Below are positions 7,001 to 14,730 of a stretch of 21,363 nucleotides of DNA, piece by piece. Made by a program: the position numbers and the translations under genes. Source of the DNA: CBIFVZ01 sp966185765 (GTDB lineage Bacteria; Pseudomonadota; Gammaproteobacteria; Enterobacterales; Enterobacteriaceae). Location of the stretch: positions 1-21,363 of the forward strand of contig CBIFVZ010000064.1 in assembly GCA_966185765.1 (NCBI GenBank), written 5' to 3'. The stretch's first letter is position 1; every line of letters begins with the position of its first letter. Below the pieces are notes generated by a model. That model ran no database searches and was not told the DNA's origin. It worked only from the letters and a program-made list of their open reading frames with translations.

Positions 7001-9853
7001 ATGATGCCACTCTCTTGCGTTTTACAGCAGCAATGGCAGGCGGTGGCCGCGCGCCTGCCTGCGTCTGTCAATGCCGATACGATTAGCGATGAGGCCAGAG
7101 CGGCGCTGACTTTCAGCGACTTTATCTGCGAAGCCATACTGTCCGAGCCGGACTGGCTGGTGGAGTTGCAACATTCGCCGCCGCTATCGCAGGAGTGGCA
7201 GCATTACGGCGAGTGGCTTACCCAGGCGCTGGCGGACGTAACGGACGAAGCCGGGCTGATGGTGGCGCTGCGCCGCTTTCGCAGGCGAATCATGGTGCGA
7301 ATTGCCTGGAGTCAGGCGCTGAATCTTGTCGACACCCAAGAGACGCTGCAACAGCTGAGCACGCTTGCTGAAACGTTGATAGTGGCCGCCCGCGACTGGC
7401 TGTGGGCGGCCTGCTGTCGGGAGTGGGGCACGCCGTCAAATGCGCAGGGCGACGCCCAGCCGCTGCTGGTACTGGGCATGGGTAAGCTCGGCGGCGGGGA
7501 GCTTAACTTCTCATCAGACATCGATTTGATTTTTGCCTGGCCGGAAAACGGCGTCACACAGGGCGGGCGGCGCGAGCTGGATAACGCACAGTTTTTTACC
7601 CGATTAGGCCAGCGGTTGATTAAAGTGCTGGACCAGATAACGCCTGAAGGCTTTGTCTACCGCGTGGATATGCGTTTGCGCCCGTTTGGCGACAGCGGCC
7701 CGCTGGTACTGAGCTATGCGGCGCTTGAAGATTATTACCAGGAGCAGGGACGCGACTGGGAGCGCTATGCGATGGTCAAGGCCCGTATCATGGGCGACAG
7801 CGATGATAAATGGGCGCAGGAATTACGGGCAATGCTGCGCCCGTTCGTGTTCCGCCGCTATATCGACTTCAGCGTAATTCAGTCGCTACGCAACATGAAA
7901 GGCATGATTGCGCGCGAGGTCAGACGCCGGGGTTTGACGGACAATATCAAGCTCGGCGCGGGCGGGATTCGGGAAATCGAATTTATCGTCCAGGTCTTTC
8001 AGCTGATTCGCGGCGGTCGCGAGCCACAGTTACAGGGGCGTGCGCTACTGCCCACGCTTGCGGCTATCGACAAACTGCATCTGCTGCCTGAAGGTGAGGC
8101 GCCGCGCCTGCGGGAAGCCTATCTCTACCTGCGGCGACTGGAAAACCTGTTACAGAGCATTAACGATGAGCAAACCCAGACGCTGCCTGCTGATGCACTT
8201 AACCGCGCCAGGCTTGCCTGGGGCATGGGTGTAGCGGACTGGGAAACACTGAGCGCACAGTTGCAGCATCACATGGCGCAGGTGCGCCAGATTTTTAATG
8301 ATCTCATTGGCGACGACGACGAGCAGGGCGAAGAAAACGCAACACCGGAAGTCTGGCGTGAAGTGTGGCTGGATGCGCCTGAGGTAGATGACGCGTTACC
8401 TGAACTGAGCCATCTGCCTGACGAAGACCGGCAGAAGGTGATTGCCCAGATAACCGACTTTAAGCGCGATATCGACCGGCGTACGATTGGCCCGCGCGGA
8501 CGTCAGGTGCTTGATCAACTGATGCCAGCACTGCTCAAAGAAGCCTGCGCGCGTGCAGATGCGCCGCTGCCGCTGGCGCGCATTATGCCGCTGCTGGTGG
8601 GTATTGTGACCCGCACCACTTACCTTGAGTTGCTGGTGGAATACCCTGGTGCGTTACAACACCTGATTCGCCTGTGCGCTGCTTCACCGATGGTGGCAAG
8701 CCAGCTGGCGCATTATCCACTGCTGCTCGACGAGTTACTTGACCCGAATACGCTCTATCAACCGCCCGCGCCTGGCGCCTGGCATGACGAGCTACGCCAG
8801 TACCTGCTGCGTGTACCAGAAGACGACGAAGAGCAGCAACTTGAAGCGCTGCGCCAGTTCAAACAGGTGCAGCAACTGCGCGTGGCGGCGGCAGATATTG
8901 CAGGCACGCTGCCGGTCATGAAAGTGAGCGATAACCTCACCTGGCTTGCCGAGGCGATGATAGATGCTGTGGTACAGCAGGCCTGGCGGCAAATGGCGGC
9001 GCGCTACGGCCAGCCAAAGCACCTGCGCGAGCGCGGTGGGCGCGGTTTTGCGGTAGTGGGTTACGGTAAACTTGGCGGCTGGGAGTTGGGTTATAGCTCA
9101 GATCTGGATTTGGTGTTCCTGCACGATTGCCCGACCGATGTTGTGACCGACGGCGAGCGTGAAATCGACGGTCGCCAGTTCTATCTGCGCCTGGCGCAGC
9201 GCATCATGCACCTTTTCAGCACGCGTACTTCGTCCGGCATTCTCTATGAAGTGGATGCGCGCCTGCGTCCGTCGGGAGCGGCCGGGATGCTGGTGACGAC
9301 CGCCGATGCCTTTGCGGATTATCAGCAAAACGAGGCATGGACCTGGGAGCACCAGGCGCTGGTGCGCGCCCGCGTGGTTTATGGCGATCCGGCGCTGTGC
9401 GCACGCTTTGACGCGGTGCGTAAACACATCCTCACGACACAACGCGACGGCGAGACGCTGCGTGTGGAAGTCAAAGAAATGCGTGAAAAGATGCGCGAGC
9501 ACCTGGGCAATAAGCAGCGCGAACGCTTTGATATTAAAGCCGATGAGGGTGGCATTACCGACATTGAATTCATCACCCAGTATCTGGTGCTGCGCTACGC
9601 GCATCAGGCTCCGGGATTGACACGCTGGTCGGATAATGTGCGTATTCTCGAACTTCTGGCACAAAACGGCATTATGGAAGAAGACGAAGCGCGGGCGCTG
9701 ACCCATGCTTACGTCACGCTACGCGACGAGCTACATCATCTGGCGCTACAGGAACAGCCAGGCCATGTCGCGCTAACGGCCTTTACCTCTGAGCGCGAGC
9801 AGGTGCAGCAGAGCTGGCAAAAATGGCTGGGGGCGGCGCAGGCGTGCGCGTAA
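7001..9853 (+). CDS. glnE: Bifunctional glutamine synthetase adenylyltransferase/deadenylase
   Basis: GlnE attaches AMP to, and removes it from, glutamine synthetase in response to PII (GlnB) uridylylation and glutamine, setting nitrogen assimilation. The frame runs in from inside ygiF, but the ATG at 7001 (MMPLSCVLQQQW, aligned with E. coli MKPLSSPLQQYW) follows AAGGA at a 7-base spacing, giving 950 residues (E. coli 946). Two nucleotidyltransferase domains are visible. The deadenylase half has GMGKLGGGELNFSSDIDL with Asp173 and Asp175, and the adenylyltransferase half has GYGKLGGWELGYSSDLDL with Asp701 and Asp703, all in register with E. coli. A linker with RRTIGPRGRQVLDQLMP joins them. It is downstream of ygiF and upstream of hldE. 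Confidence 0.98.
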   Translation: MMPLSCVLQQQWQAVAARLPASVNADTISDEARAALTFSDFICEAILSEPDWLVELQHSPPLSQEWQHYGEWLTQALADVTDEAGLMVALRRFRRRIMVRIAWSQALNLVDTQETLQQLSTLAETLIVAARDWLWAACCREWGTPSNAQGDAQPLLVLGMGKLGGGELNFSSDIDLIFAWPENGVTQGGRRELDNAQFFTRLGQRLIKVLDQITPEGFVYRVDMRLRPFGDSGPLVLSYAALEDYYQEQGRDWERYAMVKARIMGDSDDKWAQELRAMLRPFVFRRYIDFSVIQSLRNMKGMIAREVRRRGLTDNIKLGAGGIREIEFIVQVFQLIRGGREPQLQGRALLPTLAAIDKLHLLPEGEAPRLREAYLYLRRLENLLQSINDEQTQTLPADALNRARLAWGMGVADWETLSAQLQHHMAQVRQIFNDLIGDDDEQGEENATPEVWREVWLDAPEVDDALPELSHLPDEDRQKVIAQITDFKRDIDRRTIGPRGRQVLDQLMPALLKEACARADAPLPLARIMPLLVGIVTRTTYLELLVEYPGALQHLIRLCAASPMVASQLAHYPLLLDELLDPNTLYQPPAPGAWHDELRQYLLRVPEDDEEQQLEALRQFKQVQQLRVAAADIAGTLPVMKVSDNLTWLAEAMIDAVVQQAWRQMAARYGQPKHLRERGGRGFAVVGYGKLGGWELGYSSDLDLVFLHDCPTDVVTDGEREIDGRQFYLRLAQRIMHLFSTRTSSGILYEVDARLRPSGAAGMLVTTADAFADYQQNEAWTWEHQALVRARVVYGDPALCARFDAVRKHILTTQRDGETLRVEVKEMREKMREHLGNKQRERFDIKADEGGITDIEFITQYLVLRYAHQAPGLTRWSDNVRILELLAQNGIMEEDEARALTHAYVTLRDELHHLALQEQPGHVALTAFTSEREQVQQSWQKWLGAAQACA

Positions 9854-9856
9854 TTA

Positions 9857-9865
9857 TGCTATTAT
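9857..9865 (+). promoter_or_regulatory. Extended -10 promoter element before hldE
   Basis: TGCTATTAT (9857-9865) fits an extended -10 (TGnTATAAT) and lies just after the glnE stop, about 38 bp before the hldE ATG. No good -35 is seen 16-18 bp upstream, which is usual for extended -10 promoters. It would let hldE be transcribed independently of ygiF-glnE. Confidence 0.4.
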
Positions 9866-9902
9866 CGCGCGCAAATTTTAGTTTCTCGCTGGAGAGTCAG
9901 GA

Positions 9903-11330
9903 ATGAAAGTAACGCTGCCCGAATTTAACCGCGCTGGCGTCATGGTGGTTGGCGATGTGATGCTGGACCGCTACTGGTACGGCCCAACCAGCCGTATTTC
10001 CCCGGAAGCTCCGGTGCCGGTAGTGAAAGTGGATACTATCGAGGAGCGCCCCGGCGGTGCTGCTAACGTGGCAATGAACATTGCGTCTCTGGGAGCGTCT
10101 TCACGTCTGGTAGGCCTGACCGGGATTGACGATGCGGCGCGGGCGCTAAGCCAGGCATTGGCTGACGTAAACGTGCGCTGTGACTTTGTTTCAGTAGCGA
10201 CCCACCCAACCATTACCAAGCTGCGCGTGCTGTCGCGCAACCAGCAGCTGATTCGCCTGGACTTTGAAGAAGGTTTTGAGGGCATAGACCCGCAGCCACT
10301 GCATGAGCGTATTACTCAGGCACTGCCGCAGATTGGTGCGCTGGTCCTGTCTGATTATGCTAAAGGCGCATTAAACAGCGTACAGCAGATGATTCAGCTG
10401 GCGCGTGCGGCGAAAGTGCCGGTGCTTATCGACCCGAAGGGTACGGATTTTGAGCGCTATCGCGGTGCAACGTTGCTCACGCCGAACCTGTCAGAATTTG
10501 AAGCGGTAACGGGCAAATGCCGCAGTGAAGACGAGCTGGTTGAGCGCGGCATGAAAGTGATTGCCGATTACGACCTGGCGGCACTGCTGATTACCCGCTC
10601 AGAGCAGGGCATGACGCTGCTGCAGCCGGGTAAAGCGCCGTTCCATCTGCCCACTCAGGCACAGGAAGTCTACGACGTGACCGGTGCCGGTGATACCGTG
10701 ATTGGCGTGCTGGCGGCAACGCTTGCCTCCGGCAAGACGCTGGAAGAAGCCTGCTATTTTGCAAACGCGGCGGCGGGCGTGGTAGTGGGTAAACTCGGTA
10801 CTTCTACCGTCTCACCCATTGAGCTTGAAAACGCCGTGCGCGGGCGCGCCGAAACGGGTTTTGGTGTGATGAACGAGCAGGAGCTTAAGCAAGCCGTTGC
10901 TGATGCCCGTAAGCGTGGTGAGAAAGTGGTGATGACCAACGGCGTGTTTGACATTCTGCACGCGGGCCACGTTTCCTATCTTGCCAACGCGCGCAAACTG
11001 GGCGACCGGCTGATTGTTGCCGTTAACAGCGATGCCTCAACCCGCAGGCTCAAGGGCGAAACTCGCCCGGTGAACCCGCAGGATCAGCGTATGATCGTGC
11101 TGGGTGCGCTGGAGTCGGTGGACTGGGTGGTGCCGTTTGAAGAAGACACGCCGCAGCGCCTGATCGCGGAAATTCTGCCGGATTTGCTGGTGAAAGGCGG
11201 TGATTACAAGCCGGAAGATATTGCGGGCAGCAAAGAAGTCTGGGCCAATGGCGGTGATGTGATGGTGCTGAATTTTGAAGACGGTTGTTCAACCACCAAC
11301 ATCATCAAAAAAATCCAGAAAGATAAGTAA
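9903..11330 (+). CDS. hldE: Bifunctional heptose-7-phosphate kinase / heptose-1-phosphate adenylyltransferase
   Basis: HldE (RfaE) makes ADP-D-glycero-beta-D-manno-heptose: its N-terminal ribokinase-type domain phosphorylates D-glycero-D-manno-heptose 7-phosphate and its C-terminal domain adenylylates the 1-phosphate. The product supplies the LPS inner core. The 475-residue protein (E. coli 477) shows the kinase N-terminal GDVMLDRYWYG and RPGGAANVAMNIASLG segments, the PfkB signature DVTGAGDTVIG with catalytic Asp near 263, and in the C-terminal domain GVFDILHAGHVSYLANARKL with the nucleotidyltransferase HxGH near 350. SD-like GGAG and AGGA precede the ATG. It is separated from glnE by 49 bp. 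Downstream lies a repeat element and then a strong terminator. Confidence 0.98.
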   Translation: MKVTLPEFNRAGVMVVGDVMLDRYWYGPTSRISPEAPVPVVKVDTIEERPGGAANVAMNIASLGASSRLVGLTGIDDAARALSQALADVNVRCDFVSVATHPTITKLRVLSRNQQLIRLDFEEGFEGIDPQPLHERITQALPQIGALVLSDYAKGALNSVQQMIQLARAAKVPVLIDPKGTDFERYRGATLLTPNLSEFEAVTGKCRSEDELVERGMKVIADYDLAALLITRSEQGMTLLQPGKAPFHLPTQAQEVYDVTGAGDTVIGVLAATLASGKTLEEACYFANAAAGVVVGKLGTSTVSPIELENAVRGRAETGFGVMNEQELKQAVADARKRGEKVVMTNGVFDILHAGHVSYLANARKLGDRLIVAVNSDASTRRLKGETRPVNPQDQRMIVLGALESVDWVVPFEEDTPQRLIAEILPDLLVKGGDYKPEDIAGSKEVWANGGDVMVLNFEDGCSTTNIIKKIQKDK

Positions 11331-11344
11331 GCAGTTATTTATCC

Positions 11345-11480
11345 TGCTGACAAAGAAGGAAAAAACAGTTTTTTCCTTCTTTGTGGTTAGCAGGCGAAAA
11401 TCAATAAATTGATTTTCCTTATTTTTTATTGGGTATTATCCATCCTGTCTGTGACAGGATGCGGTTTGTCATCAGTCTCA
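11345..11480 (+). repeat. 136-bp three-hairpin intergenic repeat, copy 1
   Basis: This sequence is repeated at 14764-14900 in the same orientation with about 14 differences over 137 aligned positions (hand count, about 90% identity). Three inverted repeats are visible. Hairpin 1 has a 15-bp perfect stem (11351-11365 with 11369-11383) extended by a basal stem (11343-11350 with 11387-11394). Hairpin 2 is GAAAATCAAT (11396-11405) with ATTGATTTTC (11408-11417), followed by the T-rich CTTATTTTTTATT. Hairpin 3 is CATCCTGTC (11441-11449) with GACAGGATG (11453-11461). It begins 14 bp after the hldE stop, so it would form the hldE 3' UTR. I do not recognise it as REP, ERIC or Sib. No open frame of note. 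Confidence 0.85.
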
Positions 11481-11506
11481 AAAACGCCCCGACTGGGGCG
11501 TTTTTG
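11479..11506. terminator. Strong bidirectional terminator between hldE and ubiK
   Basis: A 12-bp perfect stem, CAAAAACGCCCC (11479-11490) with GGGGCGTTTTTG (11495-11506), loop GACT. The GC core is flanked by As on the left and Ts on the right, so each strand reads as stem plus U-tract. It serves hldE on the plus strand and ubiK, whose stop is four bases away, on the minus strand. Confidence 0.9.
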
Positions 11507-11509
11507 TTA

Positions 11510-11830
11510 TCAGGACTGTACGTCGTCGCTTTTGGCGGTTGGCGGGATCTCAACGGCAGGCGTTGGGGCCGGTGCGGGTGCTACCGGAGTACTGCGGCTT
11601 TCAAGCTCTGCCAGACGCTGCTCCAGTACGCTTAGTTTCTCACGCGTGCGCAGCAATACCTGGGTCTGGATATCAAACTCTTCACGGCTTACCAGATCGA
11701 GGCGACCTAACTGGGCTTGCAACGTCTGGCGAATCTTCTTCTCCACATCTTCCCCGAACTCGCGGATCCCTTTCGGCATCGACTCATGGATCTGACGGGC
11801 GATCTGTTCAATTTTCTTCGGGTCAATCAT
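11510..11830 (-). CDS. ubiK: Ubiquinone biosynthesis accessory factor UbiK
   Basis: UbiK (YqiC) is a small coiled-coil protein that works with UbiJ in the soluble complex of late ubiquinone synthesis; its homologue in Brucella has membrane-fusogenic activity. The 106-residue product starts MIDPKKIEQIARQIHESMPKG, close to E. coli YqiC, has an amphipathic N-terminal half and a predicted coiled coil from about 45 to 75 (SREEFDIQTQVLLRTREKL, then VLEQRLAELES). The C-terminal tail is Pro/Ala rich (TPVAPAPAPTPAVEIPPTA), differs from E. coli and is probably disordered. An AGGGAA ribosome-binding site precedes the ATG at 11830. It is convergent with hldE and divergent from ribB. Confidence 0.94.
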   Translation of the reverse strand: MIDPKKIEQIARQIHESMPKGIREFGEDVEKKIRQTLQAQLGRLDLVSREEFDIQTQVLLRTREKLSVLEQRLAELESRSTPVAPAPAPTPAVEIPPTAKSDDVQS

Positions 11831-11961
11831 GGTAGTTCCCTGTGATGGACGGTGTTTGTTAAGTGTAATCCCTGATTTGCGTGGGATAAACCTGAATTGT
11901 GGTGAGCGTGTCCAGGCCCCGGCAATTGCAGCAGGTGGATATGCATAGATAATAAACGGCG

Positions 11962-11990
11962 TTGCCGGAGAAAGTAATTAGCGTTATAGT
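11962..11990 (+). promoter_or_regulatory. Predicted promoter for the FMN riboswitch-ribB transcript
   Basis: TTGCCG (11962-11967) and TATAGT (11985-11990) are spaced by exactly 17 bp, putting the start near 11997, immediately before the conserved first stem of the FMN aptamer. The location agrees with a promoter that transcribes the whole riboswitch. Confidence 0.6.
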
Positions 11991-11999
11991 GATTTTGCT

Positions 12000-12146
12000 T
12001 ATTCTCAGGGCGGGGTGTAATTCCCCACCGGCGGTAAATCAGCGCACGCTGAAAGCCCGCGAGCGCTCCGGCTAACCTGTCGGAGGTCAGCAGACTCGGT
12101 GAGATTCCGGGGCCGACGGTTATAGTCCGGATGGGAGAGGATAACG
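12000..12146 (+). ncRNA. FMN riboswitch (RFN element) controlling ribB
   Basis: The interval carries the conserved RFN aptamer blocks in order: CAGGGCGGGGTGTAATTCCC, CACCGGCGGTAAATC, AAGCCCGCGAGC, the GGTCAGCAGACTCGGTGAGA segment, TTCCGGGGCCGACGGTTATA, and closing GTCCGGATGGGAGAGGATAA. This six-stem junction binds flavin mononucleotide. In E. coli the same leader lowers ribB expression when FMN is abundant, by premature termination and blocking of translation, and its processed form is the small RNA SroG. The 110 bases between the aptamer and the ribB ATG hold the expression platform; the ribB ribosome-binding site GAGG is at 12243-12246. I did not resolve an anti-terminator by hand. Confidence 0.95.
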
Positions 12147-12256
12147 ATTCACGTTGGGCGCATGCGTCCGGGTTCGTGTTGTTATGGCCGTTTACGGCAT
12201 CCCCCAAAGACCGCCCTGGTTCTGGTAATCCATAATATTAATGAGGTTAATTTACC

Positions 12257-12910
12257 ATGAATCAGACGCTGCTTTCTGCATTTGGCACTCCTTCTGAACG
12301 CGTTGAACACGCACTGGCCGCACTGCGCGCTGGTCGCGGTGTGATGGTGCTTGATAACGAAGATCGTGAAAACGAAGGCGATATGATTTTCGCCGCTGAA
12401 ACCATGACGGTTGAGCAAATGGCGCTCACCATTCGTCACGGTAGCGGTATTGTTTGTCTGTGCCTGACCGAGGAGCGCCGCAAACAGCTCGACCTGCCGA
12501 TGATGGTTGACAACAACACCAGCGCCTACGGCACCGGTTTTACCGTGACTATTGAAGCGGCAAAAGGCGTGACCACCGGTGTTTCTGCCGCTGACCGCAT
12601 CACCACCGTACGTGCTGCTATTGCTGATGGCGCTGTACCGGCTGACCTGAACCGTCCTGGTCACGTGTTCCCGCTGCGCGCCCGTGAAGGCGGCGTGCTA
12701 ACCCGTGGCGGTCACACTGAAGCGACGATTGATCTGGTGACGCTCGCAGGTTTTAAACCAGCAGGTGTGCTGTGTGAGCTGACCAACGACGATGGCACTA
12801 TGGCGCGTGCGACGGAGTGTGTGGCGTTTGCCCGCGAGCATAATATGGCGGTTGTGACGATTGACGATCTGGTGGCATATCGTCAGGCGCATGAGCGCAA
12901 GGCGAGCTAA
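12257..12910 (+). CDS. ribB: 3,4-dihydroxy-2-butanone-4-phosphate synthase RibB
   Basis: RibB converts ribulose 5-phosphate to 3,4-dihydroxy-2-butanone 4-phosphate and formate, supplying the four-carbon unit of riboflavin. It is a cytoplasmic, Mg-dependent homodimer. The product has 217 residues, the same as E. coli, with the acidic substrate/metal loop DNEDRENEGDMIFAAE near residues 33-48, RHGSGIVCLCL, and the conserved RPGHVFPLRAREGGVLTRGG region followed by HTEATIDL near 150. It is the single-domain form without a fused GTP cyclohydrolase II. It is under the FMN riboswitch directly upstream and ends in an intrinsic terminator. Confidence 0.98.
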   Translation: MNQTLLSAFGTPSERVEHALAALRAGRGVMVLDNEDRENEGDMIFAAETMTVEQMALTIRHGSGIVCLCLTEERRKQLDLPMMVDNNTSAYGTGFTVTIEAAKGVTTGVSAADRITTVRAAIADGAVPADLNRPGHVFPLRAREGGVLTRGGHTEATIDLVTLAGFKPAGVLCELTNDDGTMARATECVAFAREHNMAVVTIDDLVAYRQAHERKAS

Positions 12911-12937
12911 GCGGTTTTCAGGTGCACAGATGTAAAT

Positions 12938-12961
12938 AACCCGGCGAGGCCGGGTTTTTTT
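12938..12961 (+). terminator. Intrinsic terminator of ribB
   Basis: AACCCGGC (12938-12945) pairs with GCCGGGTT (12949-12956), loop GAG, followed by a run of Ts to 12961. A classic hairpin plus U-tract, 27 bp after the ribB stop and before the convergent zupT 3' end. Confidence 0.88.
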
Positions 12962-12980
12962 ATGCGTTACGTTATGACTT

Positions 12981-13748
12981 TTAGCCGATACCAGCGCTTT
13001 GCAATAGCGTCAGGCTAAAACCCATCACCGCCATGCCGCACAGCACGCCGTAGCTTGGGTTATTATCCGGATCAATTTCTTTGGCAAGCGGCATCAGTTC
13101 ATCAACCGACAGCGCGACCATAATGCCCGCCACGGCCGCCATAACGGCCGCCATTACTACCGGGGAAACCATACTGCCCAAAATCAGCCATGCCAATAGC
13201 CCACCGAGGATCTCGGCAAAACCGGAGATACCGGCCCAGAAAATGGCTTTGCGTTTGGAGTTGGTTGCGGCATACACCGGGCCTGCCACCGCAAGCCCTT
13301 CAGGGATATTGTGCAGCGCTACGGCAAGCGCTATTCCGGCCCCGAGATCAAGATCGCTGCTGGCAGTGACAAACGTCGCCACGCCTTCCGGAAAGTTATG
13401 CAGGCTGATGCCGAGCGTGAGCAGCATTGCCGTGCGGCCAATATTACGTTTTTTAAGCGTGCCGTCGGTTAAGTCCTGAGCATGAGCGTGCGGCAGTGCG
13501 CGATCGAGGGCGAAATAACCCAGCAAACCGAGCATAAACATCCCGTAGCCCAGCACCGGATACATGCCTTCTGTATGGAGGGCGGCAGGCAGCATCTCCA
13601 TGAGTGAGATAAGCAGCATAATCCCGGCGGCAAAACCGAGGGAAAATGCCAGCAGGCGATTAGAAGGCTTCTGGCCCAATACGCCAAGAAAGGCACCAAT
13701 GAAGGTGGCACCGCCTGCCAGCAGGGTCAGGATCAGAGGCACTGACAT
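12981..13748 (-). CDS. zupT: Zinc/divalent metal transporter ZupT (ZIP family)
   Basis: ZupT imports Zn(II) and, with broad specificity, Fe(II), Mn(II) and Co(II) across the inner membrane. The start is taken at ATG 13748 (MSVPLILTLLAGGATFIGAFLG), which matches E. coli and follows GGAG by 8 bases. An open extension to 13802 runs through the promoter region. The 255-residue protein (E. coli 257) has about eight hydrophobic segments and the two ZIP-family metal motifs, HNFPEG in TM4 and HNIPEG in TM5. The cytoplasmic loop before TM4 contains HAHAQD, a short His-rich stretch like that of E. coli. It is divergent from ygiD, with a Fur-like box close upstream. Confidence 0.96.
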   Translation of the reverse strand: MSVPLILTLLAGGATFIGAFLGVLGQKPSNRLLAFSLGFAAGIMLLISLMEMLPAALHTEGMYPVLGYGMFMLGLLGYFALDRALPHAHAQDLTDGTLKKRNIGRTAMLLTLGISLHNFPEGVATFVTASSDLDLGAGIALAVALHNIPEGLAVAGPVYAATNSKRKAIFWAGISGFAEILGGLLAWLILGSMVSPVVMAAVMAAVAGIMVALSVDELMPLAKEIDPDNNPSYGVLCGMAVMGFSLTLLQSAGIG

Positions 13749-13763
13749 GAGTAACTCCATATT

Positions 13764-13782
13764 GATAATAATTCTCATTAAT
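13764..13782 (-). promoter_or_regulatory. Fur-like operator upstream of zupT
   Basis: GATAATAATTCTCATTAAT on the plus strand matches 14 of 19 positions of the Fur consensus GATAATGATAATCATTATC (hand alignment). It ends 16 bp before the zupT ATG and overlaps a perfect 18-bp palindrome at 13774-13791. The place and match suggest iron-responsive repression of a transporter that can import iron; this is inference from motif alone. Confidence 0.5.
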
Positions 13783-13791
13783 ATTAATGAG
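13774..13791. repeat. Perfect 18-bp AT-rich palindrome upstream of zupT
   Basis: CTCATTAATATTAATGAG is identical to its reverse complement. It lies 26-43 bp upstream of the zupT start and shares its left half with the Fur-like box. It may be part of overlapping Fur sites or an operator for another dimeric metalloregulator such as MntR or Zur, though I cannot match it to those consensus sequences. Confidence 0.6.
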
Positions 13792-13939
13792 CGATGCTGC
13801 AAAAAGCGATATCCTGCTGAGAGCTTTACTCAACGCTGACATTCAAATTTTCTGACAGTCTCTGTCATGGTTATCCGCCTGTGTCGTACGACAAAAGGCG
13901 CTAAGGTAGTGCTATCACTTCTCAAGTCAGGACAATATG

Positions 13940-14728
13940 ATGAGCACCCGCCGATTACCTGCACTTTTCCTCGGCCACGGTAGTCCGATGAACGTACTGG
14001 AAGATAATCAATATACCCGTACCTGGCAGAATTTGGGAGAAACGTTACCGCGCCCGAAGGCAATTGTTGCTGTGTCAGCCCACTGGTATACCCGCGGCAC
14101 CGGCGTGACCGCAATGACCCAACCGCCGACCATCCACGACTTTGGTGGTTTCCCGCAGGCGCTGTACGATACACAATACCCGGCGCCCGGTTCGCCAGAG
14201 TTGGCACAGCGCGTGGTGGAACTGCTGTCACCTACGCCCGTTACGCTCGATACCCAGGCCTGGGGATTTGACCACGGTTCGTGGGGCGTGCTGATTAAAA
14301 TGTATCCACAGGCAGATATCCCGATGATTCAGCTCAGTATAGACGGCAATCAGCTTTCGCACTGGCATCTCGAAGCCGGGCGCAAGCTGGCGAGCTTGCG
14401 TGATGAAGGTGTACTGTTGGTTGCCAGCGGTAACGTGGTGCACAACCTGCGAGCGGCGCGTTGGGAAGGTGGCAATGCGCCTTATCCGTGGGCGACCTCG
14501 TTTAATGAGTTTGTTAAAGAGAACCTGACGTGGCGCGGTGATGCGGCCGGGCATCCGCTGGCGCGCTATGCGGCGCGTGAAGATGCCCTGCTGGCCAACC
14601 CGACGCCGGAGCACTTCCTGCCCTTGCTGTATACGCTGGGTGCCTGGGACGGTAGCGAGCCGATAACGGTGCCGGTTGACGGCATAGAAATGGGATCGCT
14701 CAGTATGCTGTCGGTGCAGGTAGGCTAA
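13940..14728 (+). CDS. ygiD: LigB-family dioxygenase YgiD
   Basis: YgiD belongs to the class III extradiol ring-cleavage dioxygenase family. The E. coli protein has been reported to cleave L-DOPA (4,5-DOPA extradiol dioxygenase activity), but its physiological role is unclear. The 262-residue product has the expected metal-site histidines in ALFLGHGSPMN, VSAHWYTRG and PTPEHFLPLLY, and conserved FDHGSWGVL and SGNVVHNLR motifs. Two ATGs are adjacent: 13937 and 13940. I chose 13940 because AGGA (13929-13932) is then at a 7-base spacing and MSTRR parallels E. coli MSSTR. It is divergent from zupT and convergent with ygiC, and is followed by the split terminator and repeat copy 2. Confidence 0.93.
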   Translation: MSTRRLPALFLGHGSPMNVLEDNQYTRTWQNLGETLPRPKAIVAVSAHWYTRGTGVTAMTQPPTIHDFGGFPQALYDTQYPAPGSPELAQRVVELLSPTPVTLDTQAWGFDHGSWGVLIKMYPQADIPMIQLSIDGNQLSHWHLEAGRKLASLRDEGVLLVASGNVVHNLRAARWEGGNAPYPWATSFNEFVKENLTWRGDAAGHPLARYAAREDALLANPTPEHFLPLLYTLGAWDGSEPITVPVDGIEMGSLSMLSVQVG

Positions 14729-14730
14729 AC

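Noticed and set aside
9098..9706. A 202-codon open frame antisense to glnE.
   Set aside because: It lies wholly inside glnE, which is conserved in register with E. coli along its length; long antisense frames are common in GC-rich coding DNA. No ribosome-binding site or known domain supports it.
11409..11439. Internal promoter in repeat copy 1 (TTGATT, 19-bp spacer, TATTAT).
   Set aside because: The spacer is long and the -10 is not kept in copy 2 (TGTCAT), so it is unlikely to be a property of the element.
11331..11509. Sib/Ibs type I toxin-antitoxin repeats, expected here from E. coli synteny.
   Set aside because: No short hydrophobic Ibs-like frame and no resemblance of the hairpins to Sib RNA; the repeat present is different.
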